A DNA stretch of 48,887 nucleotides from an uncultured Granulosicoccaceae bacterium (lineage in GTDB: Bacteria; Pseudomonadota; Gammaproteobacteria; Granulosicoccales; Granulosicoccaceae), in NCBI GenBank assembly GCA_937981955.1, contig CALJNA010000042.1, positions 1 through 48,887 on the forward strand. Direction: 5' to 3'. The position numbers and the translations under genes were made by a program. Shown in pieces: positions 36,681 to 44,620 of the stretch. Below the pieces are notes generated by a model. The model worked only from the letters and a program-made list of their open reading frames with translations. It had not been told where the DNA came from and ran no database searches. The first letter of the stretch is position 1, and each line of letters opens with the position of its first letter.

Positions 36681-37558
36681 GCGCTGCCACCGGCGGGTGC
36701 ACTTTGTCCCGCGTCTAGTCGACGCGCAGACTCCAGCTGAATCCGTGATTGTAAGAATCGATATGGGTCGTGATTAATCTGATTCAGCCATTGTTCTGTG
36801 GCCTGACTCTGCTCCAAAGCCGTACGTAACCCTGAAGACTGTGAGTCGTCAATTGCCGTGTCTGCTTCTGAGCCTCCGGATGGGCGATTCTCGGCTTCTC
36901 TGTTTTCACTAATCCCTTGCACATTTTCTGCACCTGCTTCACCTGTCTGTTGCTCCGTTGTTTGATCTGAACGGTTTCCCCCTTCACTTTCATCTCGCGC
37001 ATCGGCTGACGTTTTCTGAACCTGAGTATTTTTCTCTTCATTACCAGCCTTATTATCGCCTGGCGCTGTCTGTTCATCCCCATTGCCGGCATTGCCGGTC
37101 TGCTCTTCAGACTCTGATTCAACCCGATCAATTTCCTTTTCTCTTGCCTGCAGTGCTTGTTGTCCTTGTTCATCACTGGTTTTCAATGCCAATAACTTTC
37201 TCATGATGTCGGCGTTGTGCGCTGCATCATCGAAATTCGGGTCTATTGACAGCGCTCGCAAATAAGCATCGAGTGCAAGCTCGTAGTAACTTAGCTTCAC
37301 GTAGCAGTTGCCCAGATTATATTGAGACATGGCATCATTAGCACGAACAAACGCTTCTGCTGCGCGCCACCACTGTTCTGAACGATATAATGCAACTCCT
37401 TTCCATGCCGGGTTGGTAAAAATCTCGGCCGCTTGCGCATACTTGCCTTGTGAGAACAGTTCGTGAGCAATCAGGTTATCGTCTGCAGCGTGTAGCTGCG
37501 AGCCTATGAAAATGCAAATGAGCAAACTCAAACGCAATATTTTTGACAATATTTTCAT
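36674..37558 (-). CDS. TPR protein of the Bat/Mxa-type operon
   Basis: About 294 residues from the ATG at 37558, chosen because it forms an ATGA overlap with the upstream VWA gene and gives a clean signal peptide ending L-H-A-A; a longer in-frame start lies within that gene. Two to three tetratricopeptide repeats fill residues about 25-125 (Y-N-L-G-N-C-Y-V-K), followed by a long low-complexity stretch rich in Glu, Gly, Asn and Gln, and a short conserved tail with E-Q-W-L-N-Q-I that is typical of BatB/BatC-type TPR proteins. It probably scaffolds the VWA proteins in the periplasm. Confidence 0.82.
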   Translation of the reverse strand: MKILSKILRLSLLICIFIGSQLHAADDNLIAHELFSQGKYAQAAEIFTNPAWKGVALYRSEQWWRAAEAFVRANDAMSQYNLGNCYVKLSYYELALDAYLRALSIDPNFDDAAHNADIMRKLLALKTSDEQGQQALQAREKEIDRVESESEEQTGNAGNGDEQTAPGDNKAGNEEKNTQVQKTSADARDESEGGNRSDQTTEQQTGEAGAENVQGISENREAENRPSGGSEADTAIDDSQSSGLRTALEQSQATEQWLNQINHDPYRFLQSRIQLESARRLDAGQSAPAGGSAW

Positions 37559-38463
37559 AAGCGTTGCCGAAACCAGGACAAGCCGACAGGCAGTAATAAC
37601 AGCAAAATCCAATGCGACTGATTTTGCCAGTACAAGGCAAGCACATCGGCGTTCTGCGTTGCGTCAGTGTCACTTTTAAGTTGCAGTGATTCCAAATTAA
37701 TTTCGCCCAGGCGGTTAGCGCTGAGTAATTGACCTGCACCTGATTTGGCTAAAGCTGTGGCGGCCTGTTTATCAATGGCTGTTTTTATATCACCGGTCGG
37801 TGTGCCAAAAAGCAGCATGTCAACTTGATGCCCGGACGCTGCCAGATGGCGTGCTGCAGCATTCGCGCTGTTGCCCAGGCCGCCACCATCGCTAAGTACA
37901 AAAACTCTGGCGCGAATAAAGCTACTGTCGTCAATCACCGATGTTGCCAACGATAGCGCGCGGGTCAGGTTTGAGCCATCGTGCTTAATAATGCCGTAGT
38001 CCAGTAAAGCGATATGTTCTTGCAGTAGAGTTTTATCAAACACAGGCGGTACAACAAGAAATGCATCCCCGGCATAAATCACCAATGACACGGGTCTGGC
38101 ACCGGCAGTGCGTGTCAGTCCCGCAAGTGCATCACGCATGGCGGTAAAGCGTGACGGTGCGACATCGTCAAGGGTCATCGAACGAGACACATCGGCGACA
38201 GCTATCCAGCCAGTTGCATGTTGAAACGAATTCTCGTCAGATTTCCTTGTCGACGGTGAGCTAAGTGCCAGTGCGACAAGTGCTGCGCTGATTAATATCC
38301 ATGACAGCGTTTTTAATGTAATCAGATCGTTATGCAAAAAATTCCACACGCCCGGTGCAAGCACTTTTCGCCAGTCGCTTGCGTTAGCCGGACGCCTGAC
38401 ACATATCGCCAGTATCAGAAGTGCAATTGCAGGTACAAGCCAATAGGGGTGTAGTAGCTTCAT
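37555..38463 (-). CDS. VWA-domain membrane protein (BatB / MxaL-like)
   Basis: About 302 residues from ATG 38463, which overlaps the previous stop (ATGA). Two membrane helices precede a von Willebrand A domain (about residues 85-265) and a last helix closes the protein. The metal-ion-dependent adhesion site begins D-V-S-R-S-M. In methylotrophs, VWA proteins encoded with MoxR-type ATPases (MxaC, MxaL) are needed to insert calcium in methanol dehydrogenase. The gene position after another VWA gene matches that pairing. Confidence 0.85.
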   Translation of the reverse strand: MKLLHPYWLVPAIALLILAICVRRPANASDWRKVLAPGVWNFLHNDLITLKTLSWILISAALVALALSSPSTRKSDENSFQHATGWIAVADVSRSMTLDDVAPSRFTAMRDALAGLTRTAGARPVSLVIYAGDAFLVVPPVFDKTLLQEHIALLDYGIIKHDGSNLTRALSLATSVIDDSSFIRARVFVLSDGGGLGNSANAAARHLAASGHQVDMLLFGTPTGDIKTAIDKQAATALAKSGAGQLLSANRLGEINLESLQLKSDTDATQNADVLALYWQNQSHWILLLLLPVGLSWFRQRL

Positions 38464-39443
38464 GACCGTCCACGCTGCCAAAGCGCTGCTTCCCAGCCAA
38501 GCAGTAATACGAATAGTAAAAGCAGTATCGGATTGCGTAAATCATGTTGTAACAAGACATCCGGCGCATCCGTTTCCGCAAGGTCCAGTTTCTCAATTTC
38601 TTTATATACTGCGCTCAAGTCTTCAGTGGTAGTGGCGCGAAAAAATACACCTGAGGATTGTTCAGCAATACGTTTAAGTGTGGCCTCATCAAGATCAGCA
38701 GAAGGTGATGTTTCATATCCGCTGGCTTCTTTTTCGCTGGCCATGGCAATGGTGTGAATGCTAATGCCAAGTTCTGAGGCCAGCATTGCTGCGCTTTCTG
38801 GTTCAACCATCCCGGCATTGTTAGTGCCATCTGATAGTAGGACTATGGCTTTTTCAGAGGCAGGATCATGTCTGAGCGTTTGAATTGCGAGCCCGAGTGC
38901 ATCACCTATGGCTGTTGACCGACCGGCCATGCCAATGCCTGCACTGTCAAGATAACCTCGCACGGCGTTAGTGTCGTAGCTCAGAGGAGAGGCGACAAAC
39001 GCCTCTTGTGCAAACAAAACCAGGCCGAGCCGATTGCCTTTTTGGTTAGTGATGAACTCACCGGCAACCCGTTTAACAACAGAGAGACGATCGCTGCTTT
39101 GACCATCAAGACTAAAATCGTCCCGTTCCATGCTGCCGGACAGATCAATGGCTAGAGTGATTGCACGACCGCTGGCCGTGTGTGCAACGGCGTTTCCGGT
39201 GATGGAGGGTTGTGCCACGGCAAGTAATAACAGACTCCAGCATATCCATGGAATTGCCTTTGGCAACCATTGTCCTGTTGATCCAGCACTTTGAATTGAA
39301 TTTAGCGCTGTTGCAAGCCTTGGTGGAATGCTAATCGCATCGATACCATCATTGTTGTTACGCGTTCGTTGAAAAAATGGTGCTCGCATGAGCAGCGGCA
39401 GTGGCAGCAGCAACAGCACCAGTGGCCATGTGAAGTTGAGCAT
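38460..39443 (-). CDS. VWA-domain membrane protein (BatA / MxaC-like)
   Basis: About 327 residues from ATG 39443; a GTG two codons earlier overlaps the upstream stop. The N-terminus L-N-F-T-W-P-L-V-L-L-L-L-P-L-P is typical of BatA. A second helix lies near residue 60, and the VWA domain (about 85-280) has a complete metal site starting D-L-S-G-S-M with a later S-D-G-T-N-N. A C-terminal helix follows. It forms the first of two consecutive VWA genes in the operon. Confidence 0.87.
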   Translation of the reverse strand: MLNFTWPLVLLLLPLPLLMRAPFFQRTRNNNDGIDAISIPPRLATALNSIQSAGSTGQWLPKAIPWICWSLLLLAVAQPSITGNAVAHTASGRAITLAIDLSGSMERDDFSLDGQSSDRLSVVKRVAGEFITNQKGNRLGLVLFAQEAFVASPLSYDTNAVRGYLDSAGIGMAGRSTAIGDALGLAIQTLRHDPASEKAIVLLSDGTNNAGMVEPESAAMLASELGISIHTIAMASEKEASGYETSPSADLDEATLKRIAEQSSGVFFRATTTEDLSAVYKEIEKLDLAETDAPDVLLQHDLRNPILLLLFVLLLGWEAALWQRGRS

Positions 39444-39448
39444 ACCCA

Positions 39449-39919
39449 CTATGTGGCCCTGACCATGGATGTTTTGCCAATCAGTTTACTTATGTGTTGG
39501 CATAGCGCGTATGTATCGGTTTTATCTTTAGTGTTGTTTTTATAAATATCAGTACCCAATACCCGACCAGCACCTTCGGTGAAATACCGGGTTTCAAACG
39601 TGTTGTCCAGTGCTTGCAACCATTCGTGTCCTTCGAGCTGATTGATGTCTTCGCCATGAATGTGATACATGATACGACGTAACAGTATGGCAATTTTAAC
39701 GAGCGCAGTATCTGTTGATTCGTATTGTATGGATTCTATTTCGGCTTGCAGCTGTCTGTTGGCTTTGCGTTTGTGTTTGAAGATCATTATCGTTGCCGCT
39801 ATAGCAAACGCAATGGCCAGAAAGATAAACGCACTAATGATAAGAGCAGAACTACTTTCCGGTGGTGCTGGTTCGTGTATATCGCGAACACTGTCCAGAA
39901 GTTCGGTCGTGTCGCTCAT
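39449..39919 (-). CDS. DUF4381 membrane protein
   Basis: A 156-residue protein with one membrane helix (about residues 25-47) and a basic cytoplasmic part containing the conserved L-R-R-I-M and E-W-L-Q-A-L-D segments of DUF4381, found between DUF58 and VWA genes in many Bat operons. The start overlaps the DUF58 stop by four bases. It likely links the MoxR/DUF58 cytoplasmic components with the membrane VWA proteins. Confidence 0.83.
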   Translation of the reverse strand: MSDTTELLDSVRDIHEPAPPESSSALIISAFIFLAIAFAIAATIMIFKHKRKANRQLQAEIESIQYESTDTALVKIAILLRRIMYHIHGEDINQLEGHEWLQALDNTFETRYFTEGAGRVLGTDIYKNNTKDKTDTYALCQHISKLIGKTSMVRAT

Positions 39920-40851
39920 GTGATAAAACCCAGCTCGTGCAGGCTGGCTCTGGTTTGACTGAAGCCCCGTCGGCTCCGAAGCAGTGGTACACCTATATCG
40001 AGAAACATCTTGTCTAATTCGCGAGTTTGTTCTGACAATCGTTGCTGCAAGTGTTGCGTTTGCGCATCGCCCAGAGTGATATGACTTTTTTTATTTCCCG
40101 ATTTAAATTGATATTGGCCTGGTGCAATCGCATTGTATTCAAGTGCATCCTCAATACAAATTACTGCAATCTGTTTTCCTGCGTGCAACGCTTGCAAGTG
40201 TTGCCTGAAAGGATCGTGAATCGTATCGAGGCCGCTTAACACAATTACGGCGCCAGCTTCTCGGCCAGTGCCGCGCAGACGATCGATAATGGTACGCGCA
40301 AATGTGGTTGTTCTGTCATTCATAGCGGCGGCTTTTGCACTTGTGAATGTTTTCGCTATTTCTGCACAAATGTTCAATGCCGCTTTATCACCCAGTGCGG
40401 CAGGCAATGCGGTGAGATCGTTATCAGTTTGAATCATGAGCCCACACCGACTACCTGCGCCGGTTTCATGCCAGGCAAGATTTGCGGCTAATCGGCCAGC
40501 CTGTACAGCGCGCAGTTCGTTGGAACCCGTGAACATCGTTGACGTAAAATCCAGGGCCAGCGTAATACGCTGTTCTTTTTCTTCGCGATAAAGGCGAGTG
40601 TGAAGTTGATTGTGCCGTGCACTGACTTTCCAGTCGATATGCCGTACATCATCACCACTGGAATAAGCTCTTAAGTCATCGAATTCAAGCCCCTGGCCTC
40701 GGTGTCGTGCTTGAATCTGTCCGTGCAATGGACTTAATCCACGTACATCGTTCTGAGTTGGGTAGCTTGTATCGAAGCGAGTGTCGATCAGATTTTGCAG
40801 TGACAGCGATACTGATGGATCATGTTCTGGCAATGCGCGCAACTTCGACAT
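39916..40851 (-). CDS. DUF58 protein (MxaS-like)
   Basis: A 311-residue soluble protein with the DUF58 signature: Y-S-S-G-D-D-V-R-H-I-D-W-K, then a VWA-like fold (L-A-L-D-F-T-S-T-M). DUF58 genes almost always follow moxR; MxaS is the methylotroph homologue. It starts eight bases after the MoxR stop. The DxTxT-like strand replaces the usual DxSxS, so metal binding may be altered. Confidence 0.87.
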   Translation of the reverse strand: MSKLRALPEHDPSVSLSLQNLIDTRFDTSYPTQNDVRGLSPLHGQIQARHRGQGLEFDDLRAYSSGDDVRHIDWKVSARHNQLHTRLYREEKEQRITLALDFTSTMFTGSNELRAVQAGRLAANLAWHETGAGSRCGLMIQTDNDLTALPAALGDKAALNICAEIAKTFTSAKAAAMNDRTTTFARTIIDRLRGTGREAGAVIVLSGLDTIHDPFRQHLQALHAGKQIAVICIEDALEYNAIAPGQYQFKSGNKKSHITLGDAQTQHLQQRLSEQTRELDKMFLDIGVPLLRSRRGFSQTRASLHELGFIT

Positions 40852-40859
40852 GGCAGTGT

Positions 40860-41843
40860 TTACACCTTCGGCGTAGCCCTGACAATTCGTTCGACAACAT
40901 CGCGTTGGGTTATTCCTTCGGCGATCGCGCGGTATTGCAACGATAGTCGTCCGGCAATAATATCGATTGCCAATGATTCCACATCTTCGGGTGTGACATA
41001 GTCACGTCCTTCGAGCCAGGCATTAGCCTTGGCTGCTTGTGCAAGAAAGATGGAGCCACGAGGGCTGGATGCGTAGCGCACATCGTTTGATTCGCTGCCG
41101 CCCAGACCGTGTCCGCGGGTAGCGCTGATCAGTCGGACAATATAGTCACGTACAGCATCGCTTAAATGTACATTTACGATGGCTTTGGTTGAGTTGATAA
41201 TGGTGTCACTGTTAATAGTGCTTTTCGGTGTTTGATTCAACTCGGCTTGTTCGGCTAATACGGTATCCAGAATACGGCGTTCGGTGTCACTATCTGGCAT
41301 GGATACATCAATAAAAAACATGAAGCGGTCTTTTTGCGCTTCGGGTAGTGGATAGGTTCCCTCGTGCTCAATCGGATTTTGCGTCGCTGCAACCATAAAG
41401 GGTTGCGCAAGTTCACGCGATACTCCACCGGTGGTTATCTGTCGCTCTGCCATAGCCTCCAACATAGCGCTTTGTACCTTGGGCGGCGCACGATTAACTT
41501 CATCAACCAATACAATGTTGTTGAACAATGGCCCTTTCATAAAGCTGAATGTGCCGGTATTTTGCTGATATAAATCTGTACCTGTAATGTCTGCCGGTAA
41601 CAGATCTGGTGTTGATTGAACTCGCGCGAAACTTGCGTTAATCGAAGCAGCAAAACGGTTTATAGAACGGGTTTTAGCAAGCCCGGGCGGACCTTCAATT
41701 AAAACGTGGCCACCGGTAAGCAATGCAATAAAGAGTCGACGAATCAGTGCGTCATGATCGACCAGTTGCTCAGACAAATGCCGGGCAGCTGTATTAATCA
41801 GCATTCGATCATCGTTCTTAGTTGCTTGTGATTCTTGATTCAT
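40860..41843 (-). CDS. MoxR-type AAA+ ATPase (MxaR-like)
   Basis: A 327-residue AAA+ ATPase. Walker A is G-P-P-G-L-A-K-T at 51-58, Walker B V-L-V-D-E at 111-115, and the MoxR-specific N-R-A-P-P-K-V-Q-S-A-M-L-E-A-M and A-T-Q-N-P-I-E sensor segments follow. MoxR proteins act as chaperones that insert metal ions or cofactors in enzymes; the name derives from methanol oxidation. The gene overlaps the CXXCW-type gene (ATGA), directly tying this ATPase to the PQQ system. Confidence 0.93.
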   Translation of the reverse strand: MNQESQATKNDDRMLINTAARHLSEQLVDHDALIRRLFIALLTGGHVLIEGPPGLAKTRSINRFAASINASFARVQSTPDLLPADITGTDLYQQNTGTFSFMKGPLFNNIVLVDEVNRAPPKVQSAMLEAMAERQITTGGVSRELAQPFMVAATQNPIEHEGTYPLPEAQKDRFMFFIDVSMPDSDTERRILDTVLAEQAELNQTPKSTINSDTIINSTKAIVNVHLSDAVRDYIVRLISATRGHGLGGSESNDVRYASSPRGSIFLAQAAKANAWLEGRDYVTPEDVESLAIDIIAGRLSLQYRAIAEGITQRDVVERIVRATPKV

Positions 41844-42919
41844 GGGCGAATGCTTAGGGTCGGAAAACGTTGACGGGCCGCTTCATCATCGAAAAATTCG
41901 TTGGTGTCAATTGGGTACGAATAGGGTTCCGGGGGCGATTGGAGCACGTTTAAATCACCCTGGTTCAAAGCGCCGGTTATTGATCCGCTTTCATCCAGCG
42001 TTAGCTTGTAGTAAATACCATTCCAGGCATCGATACCAAACTCTGTTTTAGATTTGGTTATGAACAACAGGTTGTATTCAAGGTCAGTGAGATTACCCGG
42101 AGCCACGGTATTTCGAATGTCGTATGGATAGGCAAGATAACAAAACCAATCTGCATCTCCGGTAATGCATTTAAATGGCCGCATTGACAGGAAATGATCG
42201 GAAAAAACCTCGCCACCTACGTCTATTTCAAATGTCGATGTACCATCAGGTTGATTCTTGAATTGCACGGTTCCAATAACTGTTTCGGCACCCGATGCTT
42301 CTTGCAGATAAATACCAGCTTTGTCTGGAAACAGAATTGGCGTTGTGTCATCTACAAAGTTGACGGGCGCAACGTCAACTAGCTCATAGCCGTTTTCTTC
42401 CCAGCCATCGGTACCGTTCGGGTACCAGAATACCTTTTCATACCCCAGTAAAATAGCCCGCCTGGCCGCGTTCCAGCTTTGCCAGCAATCGGCGGTACAA
42501 AAAAACAATAGCGCGCTTGATTTGTCCTGGTCAGTTAGCCGGGCGAGGTTGCGTTCAAGATACGCCTGATGATCGGGCTCCAGGAAGCCACGACCCACTT
42601 CAGGTAACCAGTGAGTGCCGGGAATACTCGAGCGTGGTTCGGTGATCAGCCAATAGCCGTCGATCGGGTCCGCTCCCATACCGCGCGGAGGCAACACGTC
42701 AATAAAGACCATACTGCCGGCTTCGTGCTGCTCTTTTACAAATGCGGTATCGACTGTGGTGCCGCCAGGGATGGAGGCAGGTACCGGTGCGCGATACTTG
42801 TCCATGCGAAAGCCGGTTTCCGGGTCCACTTGGTAATCTTGTGCGGAAGCGGGTATTCCGAAAATAATTGCTGCGAAAACAATAACGAGTGATATTCGGC
42901 GCATAATGAATTTTCGCAT
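41840..42919 (-). CDS. PQQ-associated CXXCW-type rhodanese-like protein with extra C-terminal domain
   Basis: A 359-residue exported protein; the signal peptide ends A-S-A near residue 26 (an ATG at residue 6 is an alternative start). Residues about 27-187 match the PQQ-dependent catabolism-associated family with a rhodanese-like fold; its hallmark here is C-T-A-D-C-W, Cys141 and Cys145 with Trp146, followed by Q-S-W-N-A-A-R-R-A. Relatives I know are roughly half this length. Residues about 190-359 form a second, unrecognised beta-rich region with two further cysteines. It is the first gene of the MoxR-Bat operon (ATGA overlap) and is divergent from the binding protein gene. Confidence 0.85.
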   Translation of the reverse strand: MRKFIMRRISLVIVFAAIIFGIPASAQDYQVDPETGFRMDKYRAPVPASIPGGTTVDTAFVKEQHEAGSMVFIDVLPPRGMGADPIDGYWLITEPRSSIPGTHWLPEVGRGFLEPDHQAYLERNLARLTDQDKSSALLFFCTADCWQSWNAARRAILLGYEKVFWYPNGTDGWEENGYELVDVAPVNFVDDTTPILFPDKAGIYLQEASGAETVIGTVQFKNQPDGTSTFEIDVGGEVFSDHFLSMRPFKCITGDADWFCYLAYPYDIRNTVAPGNLTDLEYNLLFITKSKTEFGIDAWNGIYYKLTLDESGSITGALNQGDLNVLQSPPEPYSYPIDTNEFFDDEAARQRFPTLSIRP

Positions 42920-43009
42920 GCTTCGGGGCTGATTCAGTATGATTTAGCCGCTTTTTAAATTCATTGGTACTAAAGTGCTAGTTTTGCTACTTTGGAGGGA
43001 CCGTGAGCT
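42920..43009. promoter_or_regulatory. Divergent promoter region of the two PQQ operons
   Basis: Only 90 bases separate the first genes of the minus-strand MoxR operon and the plus-strand dehydrogenase cluster, so promoters for both must lie here or overlap the coding ends. An inverted repeat AAAGT-N12-ACTTT spans 42972-42993, just before a strong GGAGGG ribosome binding site at 42994-42999. No regulator site that I can name is seen. Confidence 0.45.
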
Positions 43010-44035
43010 GTGGCATTCTGGAATCCCCTTATGAGTCGAGCGTTAACTATGCGAAAAATTTGTCTGATACTTTCCGGCATGGCAATTTTGTTTCTGTCCC
43101 ATGTGGTTTGGGCTGACAATACCAAGGTACGCGTTGGCGTCCTTAAATTCGGTACGGTTAACTGGGAACTCAAAGCGCTAAAAAACGCAGGCTTCGATAG
43201 CAGCAATGGCATTGATGTCGAGATAGTCCCGTTTGCCGGCGGTGATGCAACCAAAATAGCGCTTCAAGGTGGTGAGGTCGATGTCATTGTCTCTGACTGG
43301 TTATGGGTGTCGAGACAAAGAGCTGATGGTGTTGCACTAACGTTTTCCCGATACAGCTCCTCTGTTGGTTCGATGATGGTTGCGTCCGATAGTGGTATGA
43401 GCTCGGTCGCCGACCTGAAAGGTAAAAAAATTGGTGTGGCCGGTGGACCACTGGATAAAAGCTGGTTGTTGCTTCAAGGGATGGCGCGCGATCAACACGG
43501 TGTTGATCTTGCCGCAGAAAATGAAATCGTCTTCGGCGCACCGCCGCTACTGGCAGAGAAAACACTCAGTGGGGAACTTGATGCCAATCTGAATTACTGG
43601 CACTACTGCGCAAGACTTGAAGCGCAGGGTTTTAAGCGGCTCGTCAGTGTTGAAGAAGCTACCAACGCGCTGGGAGCTTCCGGTCCGCTTTCTTCACTCG
43701 GGTATGTTTTTGATGAAGCCTGGGCAAGTGAAAACGAATCCGCTGTTGTCGGTTTTATTAAGGCTTCCAGACAAACCAAGGCACTGATGAACGACTCTGA
43801 CGCTGAATGGGATCGTCTTGCGTCCAGTGGCGCCATAAAAGACAAAGGAGCGGCATTGGCAAAACTACGTGACCGGTTCCGCGAAGGCATACCTTCGCGT
43901 AACTTGAACGATGAAATTCGTGATGCCGAAATCATCTATCGGGTTTTATCCAAAGCCGGTGGTACCAAGCTGGTTGGAGATTCTGCTGTGCTTGTCGATG
44001 GAACGTATTGGGAAGGCCCGGGTTCTGAACTATAA
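43010..44035 (+). CDS. Periplasmic substrate-binding protein, NMT1/SsuA-like
   Basis: A binding protein of up to 341 residues. The GTG at 43010 is 11 bases after GGAGGG; ATGs at 43031 and 43049 are in frame, and the signal peptide (M-R-K-I-C-L-I-L to W-A-D) begins at the last. The mature part has the two-lobe pattern of NMT1/THI5-type binding proteins: V-R-V-G-V-L-K-F-G-T-V-N-W-E and L-K-G-K-K-I-G-V-A-G-G-P-L. No ABC partner is nearby. Similar proteins are encoded with XoxF/PedH-type dehydrogenases; ligand unknown, with metal complex, PQQ or alcohol-derived acid all possible. Confidence 0.82.
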   Translation: MAFWNPLMSRALTMRKICLILSGMAILFLSHVVWADNTKVRVGVLKFGTVNWELKALKNAGFDSSNGIDVEIVPFAGGDATKIALQGGEVDVIVSDWLWVSRQRADGVALTFSRYSSSVGSMMVASDSGMSSVADLKGKKIGVAGGPLDKSWLLLQGMARDQHGVDLAAENEIVFGAPPLLAEKTLSGELDANLNYWHYCARLEAQGFKRLVSVEEATNALGASGPLSSLGYVFDEAWASENESAVVGFIKASRQTKALMNDSDAEWDRLASSGAIKDKGAALAKLRDRFREGIPSRNLNDEIRDAEIIYRVLSKAGGTKLVGDSAVLVDGTYWEGPGSEL

Positions 44036-44099
44036 ACGGACAGGTTGGCAACAGGGTTCACACTGTTCTATCGACCAAGGTCTCAGATGACGCAATGCC

Positions 44100-44120
44100 C
44101 ACCATGGTGCCATGGAGGTG
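44100..44120. promoter_or_regulatory. Palindromes upstream of the pedF-like gene
   Basis: CACCATGGTG at 44100-44109 is a perfect ten-base palindrome and is followed after one base by a second CCATGG (44111-44116) and a GGTG, giving nested symmetry. The 143-base gap between the binding protein and cytochrome genes is long enough for a promoter, with AT-rich TATATT-like sequence near 44160. The regulatory role is unproven. Confidence 0.35.
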
Positions 44121-44178
44121 CTTTGGCAGATCTGATATAAACTGGTGTCATATATCTCTTTACTATATTGGGTAAATC

Positions 44179-44619
44179 ATGCGTTTAAAATTAATGATTG
44201 GCGCTGTAGCGCTTACCACAGCTTTCGGTTTTACCGTGTCTTCAACCGTAATGGGTCATGGCGATGTGACGCCACAAGCCGTTGACGTGGAGGGGCTCGA
44301 TCCCTTACCCGAAGAATTTGAACTGCAGAACCCCTATCGATTGAAAGGTGGCGAGCAATACGAGCTGGCCCAGAAAATCGGCGCCTCCGGCTACAACCAG
44401 AATTGCGCACGTTGCCATGGACTCGAAGCCATTTCCGGCGGCATCGCACCGGACTTGCGCATGCTCGAAGATGGTGAGTTTGGCGACGAGTGGTTCATGG
44501 AACGTGTGCGCAAGGGCTATTCGCAAAACGGTGCTTACAAAATGCCACCTTATGAAGATCTGCTTAGTCAGGAAGCCATGTGGGCTATTCGGTCCTACAT
44601 AGAAAACCAACCGAAATAA
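44179..44619 (+). CDS. pedF: Cytochrome c-550, PedF type
   Basis: A 146-residue periplasmic cytochrome c with signal peptide (cleavage near V-M-G-H-G). Haem binding is C-A-R-C-H at residues 76-80, followed by the family segment G-L-E-A-I-S-G-G-I-A-P-D-L-R; a methionine in Y-K-M-P-P-Y is the likely axial ligand. PedF/ExaB-type cytochromes accept electrons from PQQ alcohol dehydrogenases and pass them to the terminal oxidase. It is two bases from the next gene and upstream of the dehydrogenase, as expected for a redox pair. Confidence 0.92.
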   Translation: MRLKLMIGAVALTTAFGFTVSSTVMGHGDVTPQAVDVEGLDPLPEEFELQNPYRLKGGEQYELAQKIGASGYNQNCARCHGLEAISGGIAPDLRMLEDGEFGDEWFMERVRKGYSQNGAYKMPPYEDLLSQEAMWAIRSYIENQPK

Positions 44620-44620
44620 A

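Noticed and set aside
39443-39449. GTG at 39449 as start of the first VWA gene
   Set aside because: The ATG at 39443 gives the usual BatA N-terminus and adds no unexplained residues; the GTG would add only two.
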